A DNA stretch of 8,253 nucleotides from Candidatus Kuenenia stuttgartensis (GTDB lineage Bacteria; Planctomycetota; UBA1135; UBA2386): NCBI GenBank assembly GCA_945861365.1, contig CAMAUH010000175.1, positions 1 to 8,253 of the forward strand, read 5' to 3'. The position numbers and the translations under genes were made by a program. The notes under the pieces are model-generated. The model was not told the DNA's origin. It saw only the letters and a program-made list of their open reading frames with translations, and made no database searches. This document shows, piece by piece, positions 1 through 5,495 of the stretch. Position 1 is the stretch's first letter, and the number at the start of each line of letters is the position of its first letter.

Positions 1-16
1 CGGCGAGGCAAGCAGC

Positions 17-1078
17 TCAGAGCAGCTGCAGCGGCAACGCGTCCGGCGCACGCGGCACGAACCGCCCCACGATCGCATGGCTCGGCGCGCCGGCATCGCG
101 CAGCCGCCGCACCACCGCATCGGCCTGCGCCTCGGCGACCGCCAGCAGCAGTCCACCGGACGTCTCCGCATCGAAGACCAGGGAAGCCAACGCCGCATCG
201 ACGCCCGGCCCGATGTGCACGCGCGGACCGTAGTGCTCCTTGCCGCGCTTGCAGCCGCCCGACATCACGCCATCGCGCACCAGCTGCACGGCGCCGGCGA
301 GCACTGGCAGCGCCGCCGCGTCGACCTGCAGCGACAGCCCGGCACCGTCCGCCATCTCCAGCGAATGGCCGACGAACCCGAACCCGGTCACGTCGGTGGC
401 GCCGTGTACGTCGAGGTCCTGCACCGCTTCACAGGCGGCCTTGTTCAGCGTCGCCATCTGCTGCATCGCCGCCAGCGCGAGCTCGGCGCTGGCCTTCTCG
501 CGTTTGATCGCGGTCGCCACCGGCCCCATGCCGAGCGGCTTGGTGAGCACCAGCACGTCGCCGACGCGCGCGCCACCGTTGCGCCAGAAGCGCTGCGGAT
601 GCACGAGCCCGGTCACCGACAGCCCGTACTTGATCTCGTGGTCGCGCACCGAGTGGCCCCCGCACAGCACCGCGCCGGCTTCGCGCGTCTTCTCGAGGCC
701 GCCGGCGAGCACTTCGCCGAGCAGTTCGAGGTCGAGTTCGGCAGGCCAGCCGACCAGGTTCATCACCGTGATCGCCCGGCCGCCCATCGCGTAGACGTCC
801 GACAGCGAGTTCGCGGCGGCGATGCGGCCGAACCAGCGCGGGTCGTCGACGATCGGCGGGAAGAAGTCGACCGTCTGCACCAGCGCGCGTTCCGCATCGA
901 TACGAAAGACCCCCGCATCCTCGAAGCCGCGGTGACCCGCCAGCAAATCGGGATGTTCGATCGTGCCCAGTTTCTGGAGAACCTGCCCGAGGCTCCCCGG
1001 CGGCAGCTTCGCTGCTCAACCCGAGCTGGAGGCGTACCGCGTCAGGCGCTTGTCAGGGTGTTGGTCCATGGGATTCAT
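17..1078 (-). CDS. selD: Selenide, water dikinase (selenophosphate synthetase), selenocysteine-containing
   Basis: SelD makes selenophosphate from selenide and ATP, the selenium donor for Sec-tRNA synthesis. Read from the ATG at 1078, the protein is 353 residues (E. coli SelD is 347) with one in-frame TGA at codon 21. The N-terminus LTRYASSSG-U-AAK aligns without gaps to E. coli LTQYSHGAG-C17-GCK: Sec21 replaces Cys17, Ala23 replaces the non-essential Cys19, and the catalytic Lys is kept as Lys24. Mg-ATP aspartates are visible as Asp54 (EDAGVF), Asp71 (TVDFF) and Asp94 (SDVYAMGG). Family motifs GGHSVRDHEIKYGLSVTG, LTKPLGMG and GATDVTGFGFVGH follow. The ATG overlaps the selA stop (tgATG), suggesting translational coupling; there is no Shine-Dalgarno. 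An ATG at 1069 is an alternative start (350 residues, Sec18). A pseudogene with a nonsense mutation is the alternative reading, but the exact Cys position, the downstream hairpin and selA next door argue strongly against it. Confidence 0.94.
979..1010 (-). promoter_or_regulatory. Bacterial SECIS element in the selD coding sequence
   Basis: The RNA immediately 3' of the selD UGA can fold into a stem-loop. The base is GAA (1010-1008) with UUC (981-979), followed by a G-G mismatch (1007/982). A 5-bp stem pairs CUGCC (1006-1002) with GGCAG (987-983). A two-base bulge GC (1001-1000) comes next, then a 4-bp upper stem CGGG (999-996) with CUCG (991-988), including one G-U pair. The apical loop is GAGC (995-992). 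The loop starts 20 nt after the UGA and begins with G. Known bacterial SECIS elements have a G among the first loop bases and sit about 16-37 nt past the UGA, with the E. coli fdhF loop 18 nt away. The exact pairing is hand-folded, so alternative upper-stem pairings are possible. Confidence 0.75.
1016..1018 (-). other. selD: In-frame UGA recoded as selenocysteine (Sec21 of SelD)
   Basis: On the minus strand the codon after AGC TCG GGT is TGA, followed in the same frame by GCA GCG AAG and more than 300 sense codons to the true stop at 17-19. Homologous SelD proteins have Cys or Sec at precisely this residue, and both sides of the TGA match the family (LTRY before, K and the ATP-binding aspartates after). 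Decoding would need SelB and tRNA-Sec (selC), which lie outside the window. Without decoding, only a 20-residue peptide would be made. Confidence 0.9.
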
Positions 1079-2460
1079 CAGGTGAACGCGCGCTGCACCG
1101 CAGCGGCGATCGCGTCGAGGTCTTCACACAACAGGGAACGCGCATCGAGCAGCACGCGGCCGTCGGCCTGCCGCGCGAACACGGCGATCGGCCGCAGCGC
1201 GCGCAGCCGCTCGGCCAGCGCATCGCCACCGCGCAGCGCCACCGCGAAGCTCGGCAGCGGCCGCGCCGGATTGGCACCGGAGCCAGCGAACGACTCGCTG
1301 GCGACGACTTCGGCGCCACGATCCGCCAGCGCCGCGGCGAGCTGCTGCGATCGTGCGCGCAGCTCCTCGGCACCCGCCGCCAGCATGCGCAGCGTCGGGA
1401 TCTCACGCAGCGGCTCGCCGTCCCGGTAGATGCGCAACGTCGCCTCCAGCGCCGCCAGCGTCAGCTTGTCGCAGCGCAGCGCGCGGTACATCGGGTTCGC
1501 CCGGCACGCCGCGATCAGGTCGCGCCGCCCCACCAGCAGGCCACACTGCGGGCCGCCGAGCAGCTTGTCGCCGGAGAAGCACGTCACGTGCGCCCCCGAA
1601 GCAGGGCTGGCGACGACGCGCGGCTCGTCGGCGAGGCCCGGGATCGGCGGCGCGCACAACAGGCCCGAACCGAGGTCGTCGAGCACCAGAACGCCGCGCT
1701 CCTTGGCCAGAACCGCCAGTTCGGCGACCGACGGCACGCCCGCGAACCCCTCGATGCGGTAGTTGCTCGGGTGCACCTTCAGGTAGGCCACCGTCTCGGG
1801 GCGCGTCACCTCGACGAAGTCGCGCAGGTGCGTCTTGTTGGTGGCGCCGACCTCGACCATCGTGCAGCCGGCGCGGCGCATCACGTCGGGAACGCGGAAC
1901 CCCCCGCCGATCTCGACCAGTTCGCCGCGCGACACCACGACCTCGCGGCCAGCGGTGAGCGCCGCCAGCATCAACGTCGCCGCGGCGGCGTTGTTGTTGA
2001 CGACCAGTGCTGCCTCGGTGCCGGCCAGTTCGCTGGCCAACGCAGCGACCGCGAGTTCGCGCTGGTCGCGTTCGCCGCTGTGCGGATCGACCTCCACCAC
2101 CGCATAGCCGGCCGCACCAACGATCGCGTCGATCGCCGCCGGCGCCAGCGGCGCGCGCCCGAGCCCGGTGTGCAGCACGATGCCGGTCGCGTTGTAGACG
2201 CGCTGGTGCCGCCGCTCGCTCGCCTGCGCACAACGCTGCTGCAACGCGGCGCCGAGCGTCGCCGGCGCACAGCGCTGCGCGAGCCCCGCGGCATCGAGCT
2301 CGCCGGCCAGCACCGCCGCGCGCGCCTCGTCGAGCCACTGCCGCACGACCCGCGCCACCAGTGCGCGAGGCCAGCTCGCGAGCGTTTCGAGCCGCAGCAG
2401 CGCATCGACGGGTGGCAGACCACGCAGGGCCGCGGAACGGTCGGAGTCGGTTCTGTGCAT
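1078..2460 (-). CDS. selA: L-seryl-tRNA(Sec) selenium transferase (selenocysteine synthase)
   Basis: SelA is the cytosolic PLP enzyme that converts Ser-tRNA(Sec) to Sec-tRNA(Sec) using selenophosphate from SelD. The 460-residue product matches the family length (E. coli 463). The N-terminal tRNA-binding part begins with RGLPPVDALLRLETLASW and leads into the signature YNATGIVLHTGLGRAPL. The PLP core includes VVNNNAAAATLMLAAL, SRGELVEIGGGFRVPDVM, GATNKTHLRDF and VLVLDDLGSGLL. The PLP Schiff-base lysine is Lys299 in FSGDKLLGGPQCG (E. coli Lys295). The ATG at 2460 is preferred; an in-frame ATG at 2481 would add MVASSPV but lies inside the putative -10 box. The frame stays open far upstream only because it runs antisense to recJ. 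The stop TGA (1080-1078) shares a base with the selD ATG, so the two genes form one transcription unit, divergent from recJ. Confidence 0.96.
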   Translation of the reverse strand: MHRTDSDRSAALRGLPPVDALLRLETLASWPRALVARVVRQWLDEARAAVLAGELDAAGLAQRCAPATLGAALQQRCAQASERRHQRVYNATGIVLHTGLGRAPLAPAAIDAIVGAAGYAVVEVDPHSGERDQRELAVAALASELAGTEAALVVNNNAAAATLMLAALTAGREVVVSRGELVEIGGGFRVPDVMRRAGCTMVEVGATNKTHLRDFVEVTRPETVAYLKVHPSNYRIEGFAGVPSVAELAVLAKERGVLVLDDLGSGLLCAPPIPGLADEPRVVASPASGAHVTCFSGDKLLGGPQCGLLVGRRDLIAACRANPMYRALRCDKLTLAALEATLRIYRDGEPLREIPTLRMLAAGAEELRARSQQLAAALADRGAEVVASESFAGSGANPARPLPSFAVALRGGDALAERLRALRPIAVFARQADGRVLLDARSLLCEDLDAIAAAVQRAFT

Positions 2461-2493
2461 CACGGGGGAGCTCGCTACCATACCGCGCCCTGC
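2461..2493. promoter_or_regulatory. Divergent selA/recJ promoter region with a near-symmetric -10 box
   Basis: Only 33 bp separate the selA and recJ start codons. The sole AT-containing stretch, at 2476-2482, reads TACCAT (2476-2481) towards recJ and TATGGT (2482-2477) towards selA; each matches 4 of 6 bases of TATAAT. If both serve as -10 boxes, transcripts would begin about 5-10 nt before either ATG, so both messages would be nearly leaderless. This agrees with the absence of Shine-Dalgarno sequences at both starts. I found no good TTGACA-like -35 at the right spacing in either direction, so the call rests on position and composition alone. Confidence 0.35.
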
Positions 2494-4200
2494 ATGCAGC
2501 GCGCCGCCCCGAAGACGCCAGGCCCGGATCCCCGAGAGCAAACGCTGGCGAAGACGCTGGGGCTGCCCGAACTGCTCGTGCGCGTGCTGCTGGCGCGCGG
2601 CCTCGACACGCCGGAACGCGCGAAGTCCTGGCTGCGGCCCGAACTCGCCGGCCTGCACGATCCGTTCGCGTTCACCGAGATGAAGCGCGTCGTCGAGCGC
2701 GTGCGCGTGGCGCTGCGCGCCGGCGACAAGATCCTGATCCACGGCGACTACGACGTCGACGGCATCAGCGGCACCGTGCTGCTGCACAAGTTCTTCGGCC
2801 TGCTGCACTGCCCGAGCATGCCGTTCATCCCGGCGCGCAAGGACGGCTACTCGATCTCGCGCGCCAGCGTCGACGCGATCGTCGCCAGTGGCTGCAAGCT
2901 GGTGATCTCGGTCGACAACGGCACCAACGCCGTGGCCAGCATCGCCGAACTGCAACAGCGCGGCATCGACGTGCTGGTGACCGACCACCACGGCACCAGC
3001 GAGAACGTCGCCAAGGCCTACGCGGTGCTGAACCCGCGCCTGCCGGGTGCTGGCTACCCCGACCGCGACCTCGCCGGCTGCGGCGTCGCGTTCCGGCTGG
3101 CGATGGCGCTGGCGCAGGCGCTGACGCCGAGCCTGCTGCAGAGCGACGAGTTCCGCGAGTTCCTGCTCGATGCGATGGCCTACGTCGCGCTCGGCACGAT
3201 CGCCGACGTGGCGCCGCTGCGCGGCGAGAACCGCACGCTGGTGTTCCACGGCCTGCGCTCGCTGAGCCAGAGCCGCAACCCCGGCATCCGCGCGCTGCTC
3301 GACGCCGCGGGCGTATCGCACCGCGGCATCGACGTCGAGGACGTCGCGTTCCGGCTCGGCCCGCTGATCAACGCCGCCGGCCGCGTCGGCCACGCGCTCG
3401 ACGCGGTGGCGCTGCTGTGCGCCCCGGGCTACAGCGAGGCGCAGGTCGCTGCCAAGGTGCTCGAACGGCACAACGAGGAACGCCGCCGCGTCGAACGGGC
3501 GCTGCAGGACGACGTGCTGCAGCGCGCCACCGCCGCCCAGGGGGCGGCGATCGTGCTCGGCAGCGACGACTGGCACCCGGGCGTGCTCGGCATCGTCGCC
3601 GCGCGCGTCGCCGAGACGACGCACAAGCCGGTGCTGCTGTGCGCGTTCGTCGGCGACGTCGGCCGCGGCTCCGGCCGCTGCACGACCGGCATCCACCTGC
3701 GCGACGCGCTCGGCGCCTGCAGCGACCTGCTGGTCGCGCACGGCGGCCACGCCGCGGCGGCCGGTTTCGAGGTCAAACGCGAGCACTTCCCGGCCTTCGT
3801 CGACCGCTTCGCCACCGCCTGCGCCAACCAGGTCGTGGCACCAGAGCCGCTCGCGGTGGATGGCGAGGCGACCTTCGGCGAACTCGACCCACACACCATC
3901 CGCCGCTTCGACATGCTGGGGCCGTTCGGCCACGGCGCGCCGCGGCCGCGCTTCCGCACGCACGGCGTCAAGCTGGTCGGCACGCCGTTCGTCGACGCCC
4001 GCGGCCAGGACGTGCGCGTGCGCCTCGTCGCCGACGGCGTGATCCTGCCGGCGCGCCTGCAGCGCGGCCACGCGCGCTTCGAAGAGCTGCGCAACCAGCG
4101 CGGTCCGTGCACCATCGTCTACGCGCCGCGCATCGCCGCACGCGCCGAGGACGGGCCGGTGCAGCTCGACCTGCTGCAGCTGACGCCGGACGCGCCGTGA
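2494..4200 (+). CDS. recJ: Single-stranded-DNA-specific 5'-3' exonuclease RecJ
   Basis: RecJ degrades single-stranded DNA 5' to 3' in RecF-pathway recombination, mismatch repair and base-excision repair. The 568-residue product is close to E. coli RecJ (577). The DHH phosphoesterase core is intact: motif I GDYDVDGISGT with Asp85, Asp87 and Asp89; Asp141 in SVDNGT; the DHH triad at 164-166 (TDHHGTS); and Asp238 in GTIADVAPLRGENR. DHHA1 follows, with DDWHPGVLGIVAARVAE (from about residue 358), GRGSGRCTTGIHLRDAL and the HGGHAAAAGF motif at 416-425. The C-terminal part (about 490-565) fits the RecJ OB-fold. The start is the ATG at 2494; the frame is open upstream but there is antisense to selA and shows no RecJ similarity. 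recJ is divergent from selA and convergent with dedA, the stops being 3 bp apart. There is no Shine-Dalgarno, and the putative -10 lies 13 bp upstream. Confidence 0.96.
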   Translation: MQRAAPKTPGPDPREQTLAKTLGLPELLVRVLLARGLDTPERAKSWLRPELAGLHDPFAFTEMKRVVERVRVALRAGDKILIHGDYDVDGISGTVLLHKFFGLLHCPSMPFIPARKDGYSISRASVDAIVASGCKLVISVDNGTNAVASIAELQQRGIDVLVTDHHGTSENVAKAYAVLNPRLPGAGYPDRDLAGCGVAFRLAMALAQALTPSLLQSDEFREFLLDAMAYVALGTIADVAPLRGENRTLVFHGLRSLSQSRNPGIRALLDAAGVSHRGIDVEDVAFRLGPLINAAGRVGHALDAVALLCAPGYSEAQVAAKVLERHNEERRRVERALQDDVLQRATAAQGAAIVLGSDDWHPGVLGIVAARVAETTHKPVLLCAFVGDVGRGSGRCTTGIHLRDALGACSDLLVAHGGHAAAAGFEVKREHFPAFVDRFATACANQVVAPEPLAVDGEATFGELDPHTIRRFDMLGPFGHGAPRPRFRTHGVKLVGTPFVDARGQDVRVRLVADGVILPARLQRGHARFEELRNQRGPCTIVYAPRIAARAEDGPVQLDLLQLTPDAP

Positions 4201-4203
4201 CGG

Positions 4204-4833
4204 TCAGGCGGCGCTGCGCTTCTTGCGCGTGGCGATGAAGAACAGCACCGCCATCGCGACGATCGCGCCGACGAACCACAGCATCTTGTCCTTCAGGACC
4301 GCGACCATGCGTTCGGGGTCCTCGATCAGCTTCGGCTCGTCGCCGAGCACCTGCATGCCCCACCACGACAGGATGAAGCACCAGATGCCCGCCCCGACCG
4401 TCGTGACGATGCTGAACGGCAGGAAGCGCATGCGCAGGATGCCGGCCGGGATCGAGATCAGGTGCCGCACGACCGGCAGCAGCCGCGACACGAACACACC
4501 CATCAGCCCGCGCTCCCGCGCCCAGCGTTCGGCCAGTTCGACCTTCGCCGCCGGCATCAGCAGGTACTTGCCGTAGCGCATCACGAACGGCCGGCCGATC
4601 CACAGCGCCAGCCAGTAGCTGACCGCCGAGCCGAACCACGAGCCCGCCGTGCCGGCGAGCACGACGCCCCAGAAGGTCATGCGACCCTGCGCGGCCCAGT
4701 ACGCCGCCGGCGGCATCACCACTTCGCTCGGCACCGGCAGGATCGAACTCTCGGCGGCCATCAGCAGGAACACGCCGAGGTATTCCCAATCGCGAACGAA
4801 CCCGAACCAGAATTGCAGCAGCTCGTGGAACAT
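4204..4833 (-). CDS. DedA-family inner-membrane protein
   Basis: DedA (SNARE-associated/VTT domain) proteins are inner-membrane transporters. Members have been linked to undecaprenyl phosphate or phospholipid recycling, proton-motive-force maintenance and drug resistance; the substrate of this one cannot be told from sequence. The 209-residue product has the family hallmarks: an acidic re-entrant motif E28-SSILPVPS-E37 followed by VVMPPAAYWAAQG, the glycine-rich helix GVVLAGTAGSWFGSAVSYW (56-74), and the conserved arginine motif SR117LLPVVR123HLISIPAGILRM. Further hydrophobic stretches lie at about 140-163 and 185-201, and the tail RKKRSAA is positively charged. The ATG at 4833 begins MFHELLQFW, a normal DedA N-terminus; upstream extension of the frame is antisense to the neighbouring gene. 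The upstream bases show no clear Shine-Dalgarno. The gene is convergent with recJ and divergent from the small membrane gene at 4930. Confidence 0.93.
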   Translation of the reverse strand: MFHELLQFWFGFVRDWEYLGVFLLMAAESSILPVPSEVVMPPAAYWAAQGRMTFWGVVLAGTAGSWFGSAVSYWLALWIGRPFVMRYGKYLLMPAAKVELAERWARERGLMGVFVSRLLPVVRHLISIPAGILRMRFLPFSIVTTVGAGIWCFILSWWGMQVLGDEPKLIEDPERMVAVLKDKMLWFVGAIVAMAVLFFIATRKKRSAA

Positions 4834-4929
4834 GAAATGTGGCGCAGAGGTTGCGCAGTGGCCCGCCCCGGAGCAACCATCGCACTCGCCAAGTTTGCGC
4901 CTTTCGCGCCGACGCCCACCCACCACGCC

Positions 4930-5421
4930 GTGCCAGTCCTGTTCGTGCTGCTGCCACCGCCCCAAGACATCGAGCCGCTGCTCGCCGCGGCGGCGGATGC
5001 GAGCGCGCTGCAGCTGCGCCGCTACCCGGTCGCCGCCGATGCGGGGCACCTGCGCAGCCTCGTGCGCGCGGGCCGCGACCCGCAGGCGACGAGCTGGCGG
5101 CGCGGCGCCCTGTTGGCCATCGCCGCGGGTGCGGTGCTCGGCGGCGTCACCAACGGCGTGCTCGCCGGCGCGTTCGGCATGCTCGGTGGGCTGCTCGAGA
5201 TCGCGATCCCGCTCGGCCTCGGCGTCGGCGCGTTCCTCGGCGGCTTCACCGCCGCGATGACCGGCACCGAGGTGCCGCGCGACGAACTGCGGCCGCTGCT
5301 GGCCCGCGCGCGCGCCGGCGACCAGCTGCTGCAGTGGTCGGCGCGCGACCGGGCGGACCTCGCCGCGCTGGCGTCCTGGTGTGACCAACGACGGCTTGCC
5401 CACACGCTGATCGACGCTTGA
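4930..5421 (+). CDS. Hypothetical small membrane protein with a glycine-rich helical hairpin
   Basis: I do not recognise this protein. From the GTG at 4930 it has 163 residues in three parts. Residues 1-56 are a soluble, mixed-charge segment (MPVLFVLLPPPQDIEPLL). Residues 58-108 hold two adjacent hydrophobic helices rich in small residues (LLAIAAGAVLGGVTNGVLAG and IPLGLGVGAFLGGFTAAM), a glycine-zipper-like pattern. Residues 110-163 are a charged tail (RDELRPLLARARAGDQLLQ and an RADLAALASW helix). This layout resembles glycine-zipper or DUF1269-like stress-associated membrane proteins, but no family signature is certain. Codons from 4930 have strongly GC third positions, while the stretch before has several A/T ones (gca, gga, cct, ttt), which favours GTG 4930 over an in-frame ATG at 4837. 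It is divergent from dedA by 96 bp and precedes polA by 74 bp; whether they are co-transcribed is unclear. Confidence 0.78.
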   Translation: MPVLFVLLPPPQDIEPLLAAAADASALQLRRYPVAADAGHLRSLVRAGRDPQATSWRRGALLAIAAGAVLGGVTNGVLAGAFGMLGGLLEIAIPLGLGVGAFLGGFTAAMTGTEVPRDELRPLLARARAGDQLLQWSARDRADLAALASWCDQRRLAHTLIDA

Positions 5422-5482
5422 ACGCGTAGTCCCCACCGCGGGACATCCGGCACGCGCGGCTCGATCGGCGCGGGCCCGGCGC

Positions 5483-5488
5483 TACAAA
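5483..5488 (+). promoter_or_regulatory. Putative -10 box of polA
   Basis: TACAAA (4 of 6 matches to TATAAT) is the only AT-rich island in the 74-bp gap before polA and ends 7 bp before the ATG. It sits in GCTACAAACG, which resembles GCTACCATAC before recJ. Transcription from it would start at or beside the ATG, giving a leaderless message. No convincing -35 was found. Read-through from the gene at 4930 is also possible, since no terminator is visible between the two genes. Confidence 0.3.
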
Positions 5489-5495
5489 CGCCGCG

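Noticed and set aside
17..946. selD starting at TTG 946 as a 309-residue protein
   Set aside because: This would lack the catalytic Cys/Sec, the essential Lys and the start of the conserved N-terminus, all of which are present upstream in the same frame once the TGA is read through.
17..1078. selD as a pseudogene broken by a nonsense mutation
   Set aside because: The TGA falls exactly at the Sec/Cys residue, a SECIS-like hairpin follows, the rest of the gene is intact, and selA is adjacent.
77..1429. A 450-residue plus-strand frame opposite selD and selA
   Set aside because: Its composition is that of an antisense frame and it overlaps two well-identified genes completely.
1588..2493. N-terminal extension of recJ through the selA region
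   Set aside because: This stretch is antisense to selA, has no RecJ similarity, and RecJ length is normal from 2494.
1078..4071. A 997-residue minus-strand frame extending selA far upstream
   Set aside because: Everything above 2460 is antisense to recJ and is low-complexity Arg/Ala/Gln-rich; family homology begins at the ATG at 2460.
4837..4929. ATG at 4837 as the start of the small membrane protein
   Set aside because: The added codons break the GC-third-position pattern and abut the dedA start; the GTG at 4930 gives a more coherent protein. The choice is not certain.
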